Below are positions 33,267 to 41,991 of a stretch of DNA of 64,000 nt, in pieces. Under the pieces are notes generated by a model. The model saw only the letters and a program-made list of their open reading frames with translations, made no database searches and had not been told where the DNA came from. This DNA is from Ciceribacter sp. T2.26MG-112.2 (lineage in GTDB: Bacteria; Pseudomonadota; Alphaproteobacteria; Rhizobiales; Rhizobiaceae): positions 147,820 to 211,819 of the forward strand of contig NZ_UEYQ01000006.1 in assembly GCF_900492205.1 (NCBI RefSeq). Reading direction: 5' to 3'. Each line of letters starts with the position of its first letter. The first letter of the stretch is position 1. The translations under genes and the position numbers were made by a program.

Positions 33267-35215
33267 CTCTCGCATCAGAACCCGCCGTCGTCATCCTTTC
33301 CGAGGCGAGCCACGCGCTCGGCCGCAGGATTGCCGATGCGATCGGCGGAAAACTCCACGGCGCCCGCGCCCGCACTGCGGATGTCGACGTCGCCTTCGAT
33401 GAGACAAAGGCGCATCTGGCGGCGCTCTTCTCGGCCGGCCGGCCGATCGTCGCGGTGATGGCCTCCGGCGCGCTGATCCGCATCCTAGCGCCGCTGCTCG
33501 CCGACAAGCACACGGAACCCGCCGTCGTCGTGGTCTCCGAGGATGGCGCCTCGGTCGTCCCGCTGCTCGGCGGCCACCATGGCGCCAATGATCTTGCCCG
33601 TAGCATCGCAGCAGCCCTCGATGCCCATGCCGCGGTGACCACCGCCGGCGACCTGAAATTCGGCGTCACCCTCGACCAGCCGCCGCAGGGCTATGTGCTC
33701 GCCAATCCGGCCGACGCCAAGGCGGTGATGGCGGAACTGCTGGCCGGGGCGAAGGCGCAACTCGTGATCTCCTCTCCCCAGCGGGGAGAGGGTGGCGCGA
33801 TAGCGCCGGGTGAGGGGGCGGCACCCGACAAGGCCAGCCCATCGGCCCCCTCATCCGGTCCTTCGGACCACCTTCTCCCCGCCGGGGAGAAGGGAAACCC
33901 GCCGCTCGCCAGCTGGCTCATCTCCTCTCGCATCCCCTTCGCCGAGGACGGCACGGTCACGCTGACGGTCACCGATCGCCCCAAGCACGCCGGTCCGCTC
34001 GAACTGGTCTATCATCCGAAGACGCTGGTGCTGGGCATGGGTTGTGAACGCCATGCATCGAGCGAGGAAGCGATTGCGCTCGCCGAACAGGCTTTGGCGG
34101 ACGGCGATCTGGCTTGGCAGAGCCTCGCCGCCATAGCCTCGATCGACGTCAAGGCCGATGAAACCGCGATCCACGATGTCGCCGCCCATTTCGGCGTGCC
34201 GGCCCGCTTCTTCCCCGCGGCACGGCTGGAAGAGGAGGTGCCGCGGCTGCAGAACCCGTCGGACGTCGTCTTTGCCGAGGTCGGCTGCCATGGCGTCGCC
34301 GAAGGTGCGGCGCTCGCCGGCGTCGGCCCGTCCGGCGACCTCGTCTTCCCCAAGATCAAGTCGAAGGGCGTGACCGCCGCGATCGCCCATAGTGCCGCGA
34401 CCGTGGATCCAGCCACGATCGGCCGCGCGCGCGGCACCCTCTACGTCGTCGGCATCGGCCCCGGCGCCGACCAGTGGCGCTCGCCGGAGGTCTCGGCCAT
34501 GGTCATGGCTTCCACCGATCTCGTCGGCTACTCGCTCTATCTCGACCTGCTCGGTCCGCTCGCCATCGGCAAGACCCGCCACGATTTCGACCTTGGCAAG
34601 GAGGAGGCACGCGTCGTCCATGCGATGGAACTGGCGGGCGCGGGCAAGACCGTAGCCCTCGTCTGCTCGGGCGATGCCGGCATCTATGCCATGGCGACGC
34701 TGGTGTTCGAACTGTTCGACAAGGGCGGCATTTCGGATGCGGCGTCGCGCATCGAAGTGCAGGTCTCGCCGGGCATTTCGGCGCTTCAGGCCGCCGCCGC
34801 CCGCATCGGCGCGCCGCTCGGCCACGACTTCTGCACCATTTCGCTCTCCGACCTGCTGACCCCCTGGGAGCATATCCAACGGCGGGTGAAGGCCGCGGGC
34901 GAGGGCGATTTCGTCATTGCCTTCTACAATCCCGTGTCGATGAAGCGCCGCACCCAGCTGGCTTACGCCCGCGACAAGCTGCTCGAATACCGCCCGGCCT
35001 CGACGCCGGTCATCCTCGCCACCAATCTCGGCCGTCCGGGCGAGCATGTGCGCACCGTGCCGCTCGGCTCGCTCAATGTCGACGATGTCGACATGCTGAC
35101 GGTCGTGGTCGTCGGCTCGTCGGAGAGCCGCACGGTCACGACCGGTGACGGCAAGACCTGGGTCTATACCCCGCGCGGTTATTCGGGGAAGGCGGAGAGC
35201 GGGATGAAGGCATGA
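33263..35215 (+). CDS. cobJ: CbiG-CobJ fusion: cobalamin synthesis protein plus precorrin-3B C17-methyltransferase
   Basis: A 650-residue fusion. Residues about 1-385 are CbiG/CobE-like: SEASHALGRRIADAIGGKLH, then VMASGALIRILAPLL and, in the C-terminal CobE part, LGMGCERHASSEEA. CobJ begins about residue 390 (LYVVGIGPGADQWRSPE) and contains SGDAGIYAMATLVFE and FYNPVSMKRRTQLAYARD; it methylates C17 and contracts the ring. Residues about 170-210 (SPQRGEGGAIAPGEG, then SSGPSDHLLPAGEKG) are translated palindromic repeat between CbiG blocks. The frame is preserved. ATG overlaps cobI by 4 bases. Confidence 0.95.
   Translation: MTLASEPAVVILSEASHALGRRIADAIGGKLHGARARTADVDVAFDETKAHLAALFSAGRPIVAVMASGALIRILAPLLADKHTEPAVVVVSEDGASVVPLLGGHHGANDLARSIAAALDAHAAVTTAGDLKFGVTLDQPPQGYVLANPADAKAVMAELLAGAKAQLVISSPQRGEGGAIAPGEGAAPDKASPSAPSSGPSDHLLPAGEKGNPPLASWLISSRIPFAEDGTVTLTVTDRPKHAGPLELVYHPKTLVLGMGCERHASSEEAIALAEQALADGDLAWQSLAAIASIDVKADETAIHDVAAHFGVPARFFPAARLEEEVPRLQNPSDVVFAEVGCHGVAEGAALAGVGPSGDLVFPKIKSKGVTAAIAHSAATVDPATIGRARGTLYVVGIGPGADQWRSPEVSAMVMASTDLVGYSLYLDLLGPLAIGKTRHDFDLGKEEARVVHAMELAGAGKTVALVCSGDAGIYAMATLVFELFDKGGISDAASRIEVQVSPGISALQAAAARIGAPLGHDFCTISLSDLLTPWEHIQRRVKAAGEGDFVIAFYNPVSMKRRTQLAYARDKLLEYRPASTPVILATNLGRPGEHVRTVPLGSLNVDDVDMLTVVVVGSSESRTVTTGDGKTWVYTPRGYSGKAESGMKA
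33771..33893. repeat. type A repeat pair inside the cbiG-cobJ reading frame
   Basis: Two type A units in tail-to-tail order, opposite to the intergenic composites: 33771-33818 (CCTCTCCCCAGCGGGGAGAG, ending GGTGAGGGGG) and 33845-33893 (CCCCCTCATCCGGTCCTTCG, ending GCCGGGGAGAAGG). The full 123 bp, a multiple of three, is read in frame. Confidence 0.82.
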
Positions 35216-35275
35216 GCCGTATCGCCGCGACCGTCGGGTCCTTGGTAACCCGCGGCACAACTTGAGGACAGCGAA

Positions 35276-36058
35276 ATGACCGTCTATTTCATCGGCGCCG
35301 GACCCGGCGCCCCGGATCTCATCACCGTGCGGGGCCTGAGGCTTATCGAGCGCTGCCCGGTCTGCCTTTATGCCGGCTCGCTGGTGCCGGAAGAGATCGT
35401 GCAGGCGGCGCCCGAGGGTGCGATCGTCAAGGACACGGCACCGATGCATCTCGACGCGATCGTCGCCGAGATGGAAGCCGCCCATGCCCGCGGCGAGGAT
35501 GTGGCTCGAGTCCATTCCGGCGATCCGTCAATCTATGGCGCGATCGCCGAGCAGATGCGAAGGCTCGACGCGCTGAACATCCCTTACGACGTCGTGCCGG
35601 GCGTGCCGGCCTTCGCCGCCACCGCCGCGCGGCTGAAGTCCGAGTTGACGCTTCCCGAGATCGCCCAGACGGTGATCGTCACGCGCACCGAGATGAAGGC
35701 GTCCTCGATGCCGGAATTCGAGACGCTGGAGATCCTCGGCAAGTCGCGGGCGACGCTCGCCATCCACCTGTCGATCCGCAACCTCACCCATATCCGCGAC
35801 ACGCTGACGCCCTATTACGGCGAGGACTGCCCGGTGATCATCGCCTATCGCTCGACCTGGCCGGACGAACTCCTGATCCGCACGACGCTGAAGGACATGG
35901 CCGAGGAGGTGCGCAAGGCGAAGATCACCCGCACCGCCCTCATCATGGTCGGCAAGGTCTTCGGCCATGTCGAATTCCGCGACAGCGACCTCTACAATTC
36001 CGAGTTCTCCCACGTGCTGCGCAATGTGGGGAAGAAGAAAAAGAAGGCCGACGTGTAA
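35276..36058 (+). CDS. cobM: CobM, precorrin-4 C11-methyltransferase
   Basis: A 260-residue tetrapyrrole methylase: MTVYFIGAGPGAPDLITVRG at the SAM-binding N-terminus, VHSGDPSIYGAIAEQMRRLD, PGVPAFAATAARLKSELT and VIVTRTE. It adds the C11 methyl. TTGAGGACAGCGAA precedes ATG 35276. It is 60 bases from the fusion gene. Its C-terminus is lysine-rich (GKKKKKADV). Confidence 0.97.
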   Translation: MTVYFIGAGPGAPDLITVRGLRLIERCPVCLYAGSLVPEEIVQAAPEGAIVKDTAPMHLDAIVAEMEAAHARGEDVARVHSGDPSIYGAIAEQMRRLDALNIPYDVVPGVPAFAATAARLKSELTLPEIAQTVIVTRTEMKASSMPEFETLEILGKSRATLAIHLSIRNLTHIRDTLTPYYGEDCPVIIAYRSTWPDELLIRTTLKDMAEEVRKAKITRTALIMVGKVFGHVEFRDSDLYNSEFSHVLRNVGKKKKKADV

Positions 36059-36072
36059 TCCGGGGGCAGGTG

Positions 36073-36369
36073 ATGGAAGCCTGGGAATTCGAAGCCGATC
36101 TCTTCGAATACAACGGCAAGGGCTCCTGGCATTTCGTCACCCTGCCGGCGGATGTCGCCTTTGCCATCCGCTGCGCCACCGAGAGCAGCCGTTCCGGCTG
36201 GGGCATGGTGGCGGTGACGGCGGAAATCGCCAGCGTCGAATTCCGGACCTCGCTCTTTCCCGAAAAGGCATCGTCGAGCTACCTTCTGCCGGTCAAGGCC
36301 GCCGTCCGCAAGGCGGCACGACTGAAGGCCGGTGACAGCCTAAAGGTCAGGATCGCCCTCCTGCCGTGA
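36073..36369 (+). CDS. DUF1905 protein
   Basis: A 98-residue beta-rich protein matching DUF1905: EFEADLFEYNGKGSWHFVTL, later GWGMVAVTAEI, then TSLFPEKASSSYLLPVKAAV. The last motif (F-P-K-x-x-x-Y-x-L-P-V-K) is typical. Function is unknown. CGGGGGCAGGTG precedes ATG 36073; GTG at 36070 is an alternative. It is 14 bases after cobM and may be cotranscribed, but nothing links it to cobalamin. Confidence 0.87.
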   Translation: MEAWEFEADLFEYNGKGSWHFVTLPADVAFAIRCATESSRSGWGMVAVTAEIASVEFRTSLFPEKASSSYLLPVKAAVRKAARLKAGDSLKVRIALLP

Positions 36370-36453
36370 GTTGCGATCCGATCTCGCGGTGGCGCGCCAT
36401 TGTTCTTTCACGCCCGGACGCTATCGTACTGGCAAGAGACCAGGGAGAGTCCA

Positions 36454-36909
36454 ATGACGTTGAACGGTGATGTGACGAGCGGCGGCTGCCGTGGCGGAAA
36501 GGTGCAGCTGAAGGTGAGGGGCCGGCCGGTGATGACCATGGTCTGCCACTGCACCGGCTGCCAGAAGATGACCGCGAGCGCCTTTTCGCTGAGTTCGCTC
36601 TATCCGGAAGACAATGTCGAGGTGAGCGGCCCCGAACCCGTGATCGGCGGCCTGCATGGCGATCTGCGCCACTTCTTCTGCCCGCATTGCCTGAGCTGGA
36701 TGTTCACCCGCTTCGACGCCATGGGACCCTTCGTCAATGTGCGCTCGACAATGCTGGACGATTCGGCCGGCTTCACCCCATTCATGGAAACCTGCGTCAG
36801 CGAGAAACTGCCCTGGGTGCAGACGCCGGCCCGGCATAGCTATCCGCAGTTTCCGCCGATGGAGGACTTCCCGCGCCTGATGGGCGAATTCGCCGAAAGC
36901 GGCGGCTGA
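36454..36909 (+). CDS. GFA-family (glutathione-dependent formaldehyde-activating-like) zinc protein
   Basis: A 151-residue GFA-fold protein (Mss4-like). Zinc ligands are visible: CRGGKVQ near the N-terminus, CHCTGCQKMTAS and HFFCPHCLSWMFTR. GGGAGAGTCCA precedes ATG 36454. Most such proteins are not true formaldehyde-activating enzymes; the substrate is unknown. It stands alone between the DUF1905 and nucleoside hydrolase genes. Confidence 0.9.
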   Translation: MTLNGDVTSGGCRGGKVQLKVRGRPVMTMVCHCTGCQKMTASAFSLSSLYPEDNVEVSGPEPVIGGLHGDLRHFFCPHCLSWMFTRFDAMGPFVNVRSTMLDDSAGFTPFMETCVSEKLPWVQTPARHSYPQFPPMEDFPRLMGEFAESGG

Positions 36910-36985
36910 CAGCTTGGCCATCCGGCGGCACATGCGCTAAGACAGGCACTTCGTTTTTTCATTGCAACAGCATTCCGGCGGTCAC

Positions 36986-37948
36986 ATGCACAAGGTCATT
37001 TTCGATACGGATCCCGGCGTCGACGACGCCATGGCGCTGCTCTTCCTCCACCATCATCACGAGATCGATCTTGTCGGGATCACCACCGTGTTCGGCAATG
37101 CGTCGATCGAGACGACGACCCGCAACGCGCTGTTTCTGAAGCGCGAGTGGAAGATCGATTCTCCGGTCGCCCGGGGTGCCGGCGAGACCTTCATTCCGCA
37201 TCGGGTCAGCCACGAGCCGCCGAAATTCATCCACGGCGACGACGGGCTGGGCAATATCGGCGTGCCGGATGTCATCGACCTGCCGCTGGACCCGCGCCCG
37301 GCCCATCGTTTCATCGTCGAGACGATCCGCGCCAATCCGGGCGAGGTGACGCTGGTCGCCGTCGGCCGCATGACCAACCTCGCCAATGCGCTGAAGGAAG
37401 ATCCGGGCATCGTCGACCTGGTCAAGGAAGTCGTCATCATGGGCGGCGCCTTCGACGTCAACGGCAATGTCACGCCGGCGGCCGAGGCCAATATCCACGG
37501 CGATCCGGAAGCCGCCGACATGGTCTTCACCGCCAACTGGCCGGTGGTGATCGTCGGCCTCGACGTGACGACGCAGACGGTCATGACCCGCCGGCAGCTC
37601 GCCGACATCCGCGATGCGGCCGGCACCAGCCGCGCCCGCCTGCTGTTCGACCTGTCGCAGTTCTACATCAAGTTCTACGAGAGCCGCGTGCCGGACGGCA
37701 TGGTGGTGCATGACAGCTGCGCCTGCGCCTATGTCGTGGCACCGCACCTGTTCAAGACGCGGTCCGGTTCGGTCCGCGTGGTCTGCGGCGGCATCGCCGA
37801 CGGCCAGACGATCCAGAAGCCGGATTATATGGGTTTTGGCCCGAGCGTATGGGATCACCTGCCGAGCCAGAAGATCTGCACGGGCATCGACGCCAAAAGC
37901 GTGCTGACGCTGATCCACGATACGATCGTGGCGGTGAAGGAGGACTGA
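36986..37948 (+). CDS. nucleoside hydrolase (IUNH family)
   Basis: A 320-residue inosine-uridine-preferring nucleoside hydrolase. The calcium/ribose site is FDTDPGVDDAMALLF (Asp9, Asp13, Asp14), GITTVFGNASIETTTRNAL is the second motif, and PDGMVVHDSCACAYV holds the C-terminal catalytic His/Asp. It cleaves the N-glycosidic bond of ribonucleosides for salvage. It ends at 37948 with zero bases between it and the convergent cobK. It has no evident role in cobalamin synthesis. Confidence 0.93.
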   Translation: MHKVIFDTDPGVDDAMALLFLHHHHEIDLVGITTVFGNASIETTTRNALFLKREWKIDSPVARGAGETFIPHRVSHEPPKFIHGDDGLGNIGVPDVIDLPLDPRPAHRFIVETIRANPGEVTLVAVGRMTNLANALKEDPGIVDLVKEVVIMGGAFDVNGNVTPAAEANIHGDPEAADMVFTANWPVVIVGLDVTTQTVMTRRQLADIRDAAGTSRARLLFDLSQFYIKFYESRVPDGMVVHDSCACAYVVAPHLFKTRSGSVRVVCGGIADGQTIQKPDYMGFGPSVWDHLPSQKICTGIDAKSVLTLIHDTIVAVKED

Positions 37949-38638
37949 TCAGCGGCCGAGGATGATAACCGGCAGGCCCATCTCCCGCGCCGCGACGATC
38001 TTGCCGTAGCTCGCGGCACCTCCCGAATTGCGGCAGACGAGATGGGTGATGCCATGTCTCGCGAACAATGCGGCCTCGTCTGCCGGATCGGCCGACGGCT
38101 TGCCGAGGATCAGCGTATGGTTGGAAAACGGCAGCGGTTCGGCCGGCGCGTCGACCATGCGGATGACGAAGCGGCAGTCGGTGCGGTGCAAGAACGTGTC
38201 GAGATATTGGCGCCCGAGCGCCAGGAACACGGTCGCGCCGGCCGGCAGCGCCTGGGCGGCCTCCTCGAGCGATCCGACCTCCCGCCAGCGATCACCACGC
38301 ACAGGCTCCCATCCCGGACGAACCAGATGTTCGAGCGGCACGCCCGTCTCCGCCGTCGCTCGGATCGCGTTTTCCGAGATGCGTCGGGCAAAGGGGTGTG
38401 TGGCGTCGATCACGCGCGAAATGCCTTGTTCTCGGATATAGGCCGCCAATCCCGCCGCGCCGCCGAACCCGCCGATGCGCACCTCGCCGGGCGGCAGGAC
38501 GGGGCTGGTCGTGCGACCCGCAAGCGAGGTGACCACGGCGACGTCGCCGCGCGCCACGAGCTGCTCCGCAAGGGCCGCCGCTTCGGCGGTGCCGCCGAGG
38601 ATCAGCACTTTCGGCTTGGCGTCAGGCGGCACGGGCAA
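37949..38638 (-). CDS. cobK: CobK, precorrin-6A reductase
   Basis: A 229-residue reductase using NADPH to reduce the precorrin-6A macrocycle. The nucleotide-binding start KVLILGGTAEAAALAEQLVA, SLAGRTTSP, GGFGGAAGLAAYI and VIDATHPFARRISENAIRA are the CobK motifs. Its start overlaps the 3' end of cbiD by 17 bases, so both are one minus-strand unit. Stop is adjacent to the nucleoside hydrolase stop. Confidence 0.96.
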   Translation of the reverse strand: MPVPPDAKPKVLILGGTAEAAALAEQLVARGDVAVVTSLAGRTTSPVLPPGEVRIGGFGGAAGLAAYIREQGISRVIDATHPFARRISENAIRATAETGVPLEHLVRPGWEPVRGDRWREVGSLEEAAQALPAGATVFLALGRQYLDTFLHRTDCRFVIRMVDAPAEPLPFSNHTLILGKPSADPADEAALFARHGITHLVCRNSGGAASYGKIVAAREMGLPVIILGR

Positions 38639-39752
38639 TGATCTTCCCCTGACGATCCGTGACGATCACGTCGACTTCGACCGGCGCGCCGCGCAAGGTA
38701 GCGATCGCTGTCGCGCGCGCGGCGCGGGCAACCGCGGAGGCCACGTCGATTTCATTTTCATTCGCTAATTCAAGTATTTCTAATGCGGTATTCGCGTGAA
38801 GCATTCGCTGCCGAACAGGCTCGGCGAGCACAGCCCCTTCGACCAGCGATATTAGTGCCGCATTGTCCACCTGGCTGCGGGACGAATGCAGGTCGAGCGC
38901 GCCTTGGGCCAGCTTCGCCATCTTGGCGAAGCCGCCGGCAATGGTCAGCCGCGGGACCGGATGCACCCGCAGATATTTGAGCAGGCCGCCGGCGAAATCG
39001 CCCATGTCGAGCAGCGCGCCATCCGGCAGGTCGTGGAAGACCTGCGCCGCCTTTTCCGATGTCGAGCCGGTGGCGCCCAGCACGTGTTGCATGCCCTCGG
39101 CGCGGGCGACGTCGATGCCGCGATGGATCGAGTGGATCCAGGCCGCGCAGGAGAAGGGATGCACGACGCCGGTGGTACCGAGCACGGAGAGCCCCCCGAC
39201 GATGCCGAGCCGCGGGTTCCAGGTTTTTTCCGCGATCTTGTCTCCGCCGGGGATCGACACGGTGATCTCGACATCGGCCGGCAGATCGTGCTGCGCGCAG
39301 AGTGCCTCGACCTCGGCCGTCATCATCGCGCGCGGCACGGGATTGATGGCCGGTTCGCCGACGCCGATCGGCAGGCCGGGCCGGGTCACGGTGCCGACGC
39401 CGTCGCCGGCGGCAAAGCGGATACCGCTTCCGGGCGCAAGTGCACGCACCGAGGCGACTACGGTTGCTCCATGCGTCACATCCGGATCATCGCCGGCATC
39501 CTTGACAATGCCTGCCATCGCATAACCGTCGCCAAGCGCCTCGAGCGCAAGCGCGAAGGCCGGCTCCTCGCCGCGCGGCAGGCGGATCGTCACGGGATCC
39601 GGGAACTCGCCGGTGATCAGCGCCGTCAGCGCCGCCTTGGTGGCTGCCGTCGCGCAGGCGCCCGTCGTCCAGCCGGTCCGGAGCGGTCCTTCGGGCTTGG
39701 CGATGCGGCCTTCGTCGGCCGCGGGCGCGTCGGTTTTGTCGGGTTGGCTCAT
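38622..39752 (-). CDS. cbiD: CbiD-type (cobalt-)precorrin-5 C1-methyltransferase
   Basis: A 376-residue CbiD: LRTGWTTGACATAATKAALT, later INPVPRAMM, FSCAAWIHSIHRGIDVARA, then LGATGSTSEKAA. CbiD methylates C1 in the anaerobic pathway; in many rhizobia it stands in for CobF. ATG 39752 is preferred since it gives the usual acidic leader (MSQPDKTDAPAADEG); the frame is open to 39824. Divergent from cobA, with 86 bases between the starts. Confidence 0.95.
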   Translation of the reverse strand: MSQPDKTDAPAADEGRIAKPEGPLRTGWTTGACATAATKAALTALITGEFPDPVTIRLPRGEEPAFALALEALGDGYAMAGIVKDAGDDPDVTHGATVVASVRALAPGSGIRFAAGDGVGTVTRPGLPIGVGEPAINPVPRAMMTAEVEALCAQHDLPADVEITVSIPGGDKIAEKTWNPRLGIVGGLSVLGTTGVVHPFSCAAWIHSIHRGIDVARAEGMQHVLGATGSTSEKAAQVFHDLPDGALLDMGDFAGGLLKYLRVHPVPRLTIAGGFAKMAKLAQGALDLHSSRSQVDNAALISLVEGAVLAEPVRQRMLHANTALEILELANENEIDVASAVARAARATAIATLRGAPVEVDVIVTDRQGKIIARAA

Positions 39753-39838
39753 GGTCCCGTTATAGGCGAGCGCGAGGCCATCCGGAAGCGCCGTCAGCGG
39801 CCTTCGCGATTGCAATTTCGCCATGCGGAGCCTAGAGC

Positions 39839-40687
39839 ATGTCCATGAGTTTCAATCCCTTTTCCAAGCTTGCGACGATCATGCCCGGCCATGTCTGGCT
39901 GGCGGGCGCGGGCCCGGGCGATCCCGGCCTGCTGACCCTGCTCGCCGCCAAGGCGCTGGGCGAGGCGGACGTGATCGTCCACGATGCGCTGGTGAACGAC
40001 GAATGCCTGAAGCTCGCCCGGCCGGGCGCGCTTCTCGAATATGCGGGCAAGCGCGGCGGCAAGCCCTCGGCCAAGCAGCGCGATATCTCGCTGCGCCTGG
40101 TCGAACTCGCCAAGGCCGGCCACCGGGTTTTGCGTCTCAAGGGCGGCGACCCTTTCGTCTTCGGACGCGGCGGCGAGGAAGCCCTGACCCTGATCGACCA
40201 CGGCGTTCCCTTCCGCATCGTGCCCGGCATTACCGCCGGGATCGGTGGGCTTGCCTATGCCGGCATCCCGGTCACCCACCGCGAGATCAATCACGCCGTC
40301 ACCTTCCTGACCGGCCATGACAGTACCGGCGTCGTACCCGACCGGATCGACTGGGACGCCATCGGCCGCGGTTCGCCGGTCATCGTCATGTATATGGCGA
40401 TGAAGCATATCGCCACGATCAGCGCCCATCTGATCGCCGCGGGCCGCTCTCCCGACGAGCCGGTCGCCTTCGTCTGCGATGCCGCGACCGCCTCGCAGCA
40501 GGTGCTGGAAACCACGCTCGGCCGAGCGGAGGCCGACGTGCTCGCCTCCGGGCTCGAACCGCCGGCCATCGTCGTCGTCGGCGAGGTGGTGCGGCTTCGT
40601 CCCTCGCTCGATTGGCTGGGCGCGCTGTCCGGCCGCAAGCTGCTGCCCGATCCTTTCGCCTCCGACGCCAAGAAGGACAGCGCATGA
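39839..40687 (+). CDS. cobA: CobA, uroporphyrinogen-III C-methyltransferase
   Basis: A 282-residue SUMT that makes precorrin-2 from uroporphyrinogen III with two SAM. HVWLAGAGPGDPGLLTLLAA, VLRLKGGDPFVFGRGGEEAL, PGITAGIGGLAYAGIPVTHR and VIVMYMAMKH are the diagnostic motifs. It is CobA-like rather than a CysG fusion. Two ATG codons (39839, 39845) are possible. It overlaps cobB by 4 bases, beginning a coupled cobA-B-C-D set. Confidence 0.97.
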   Translation: MSMSFNPFSKLATIMPGHVWLAGAGPGDPGLLTLLAAKALGEADVIVHDALVNDECLKLARPGALLEYAGKRGGKPSAKQRDISLRLVELAKAGHRVLRLKGGDPFVFGRGGEEALTLIDHGVPFRIVPGITAGIGGLAYAGIPVTHREINHAVTFLTGHDSTGVVPDRIDWDAIGRGSPVIVMYMAMKHIATISAHLIAAGRSPDEPVAFVCDAATASQQVLETTLGRAEADVLASGLEPPAIVVVGEVVRLRPSLDWLGALSGRKLLPDPFASDAKKDSA

Positions 40688-41991
40688 ACGGCCTGCTGAT
40701 CGCAGCGCCGTCATCCGGCTCGGGCAAAACGACGGTGACGCTCGGGCTCTTGCGGGCGCTGAAGAAGCGTGGCGTGTCAATCGCGCCGGCCAAGGCCGGT
40801 CCTGACTATATCGACCCTGCCTTCCATGCGGCTGCAAGCGGAGAAACCTGCCTCAATTTCGATCCCTGGGCCATGCGGGACGGCTTGCTGCGCGCCAATG
40901 CCGCCGGCCAAGCGGCGCAGGGCAGGGTGCTGGTGGTCGAGGCGATGATGGGCCTGTTCGACGGTGCTGCGGACGGAGAAGGATCGGCTGCCGATCTTGC
41001 CGCACTCCTTGGCCTGCCCGTCGTGCTGGTGGTCGATTGCGCCAAGGCGTCCCATTCGGTCGCCGCCCTGGTCAGCGGCTTTGCCAATTTCCGCACCGAC
41101 ACCCGCGTGGTCGGCGTCATCCTCAATCGCGTCGGCAGCGACCGCCACGAGACCATGCTGCACCAGGCGCTGACCGGCATCGCCATGCCGGTGCTCGGTG
41201 TGGTGCGCACCGATCCCAGCCTGCATCTGCCCGAGCGCCATCTCGGCCTGGTCCAGGCCGGCGAGCATGGCGAACTCGAGGCCTTCATCGAGCGCGCCGC
41301 CGCCGTCATCGAGCACGGCTGCGATCTCGACGCGCTGCTGCACGCGGCGGAAGCTTCGCCCCGCGCTGTCGTTTCACCAGCCGTGGCTCCATTGCCGCCG
41401 CTCGGCCAGAAGATTGCCGTCGCGCGCGACATCGCATTCGCCTTCTCCTACGCCCATATCCTGCGCGGGTGGCAAGAGGCGGGGGCGGAGATCGCCTTCT
41501 TCTCGCCGCTTGCCGACGAGGCGCCGGCGCCCGATGCCGACGCGATTTACCTGCCGGGCGGATACCCGGAACTGCATGCCGGAACGCTGGCCGCCGCCGC
41601 GACCTTCCGCACCGGCATGCTGGACGCCCATATGCGCGGCGCAAGGATTTTTGGCGAGTGCGGCGGCTACATGGTGTTGGGCGACGCCCTGATCGATGCC
41701 GAGGGCGCCGTCCATCCCATGCTCGGTCTCCTGCCGCTGGTCACCAGCTATTCAACGCGCAAGCGCCATCTCGGCTATCGCCGCATCACGCCGGTCGACG
41801 CCACATTCTTCGCCACGCCGATGACGGCGCACGAGTTCCACTATGCCTCGATCGTGTCGGAAGGCGCCGCCGATCGGCTGTTCGCCGCCGAAGACGCGCT
41901 CGGCACGTCGCTCGGAGACGTGGGCCTCCGGCGCGGCAATGTCGCCGGCTCCTTCATGCACCTGATCGACATCCGGGACGGTGCTGCATGA
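40684..41991 (+). CDS. cobB: CobB, hydrogenobyrinate/cobyrinate a,c-diamide synthase
   Basis: A 435-residue ATP- and glutamine-dependent amidase. The N-terminal dethiobiotin-synthetase-like domain has LLIAAPSSGSGKTTVTLGLL and AKAGPDYIDPAFH; the C-terminal class I GATase-like domain has YLPGGYPELHAG and the catalytic cysteine in IFGECGGYMVLG. It overlaps cobA and cobC by 4 bases each (ATGA). Confidence 0.97.
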   Translation: MNGLLIAAPSSGSGKTTVTLGLLRALKKRGVSIAPAKAGPDYIDPAFHAAASGETCLNFDPWAMRDGLLRANAAGQAAQGRVLVVEAMMGLFDGAADGEGSAADLAALLGLPVVLVVDCAKASHSVAALVSGFANFRTDTRVVGVILNRVGSDRHETMLHQALTGIAMPVLGVVRTDPSLHLPERHLGLVQAGEHGELEAFIERAAAVIEHGCDLDALLHAAEASPRAVVSPAVAPLPPLGQKIAVARDIAFAFSYAHILRGWQEAGAEIAFFSPLADEAPAPDADAIYLPGGYPELHAGTLAAAATFRTGMLDAHMRGARIFGECGGYMVLGDALIDAEGAVHPMLGLLPLVTSYSTRKRHLGYRRITPVDATFFATPMTAHEFHYASIVSEGAADRLFAAEDALGTSLGDVGLRRGNVAGSFMHLIDIRDGAA

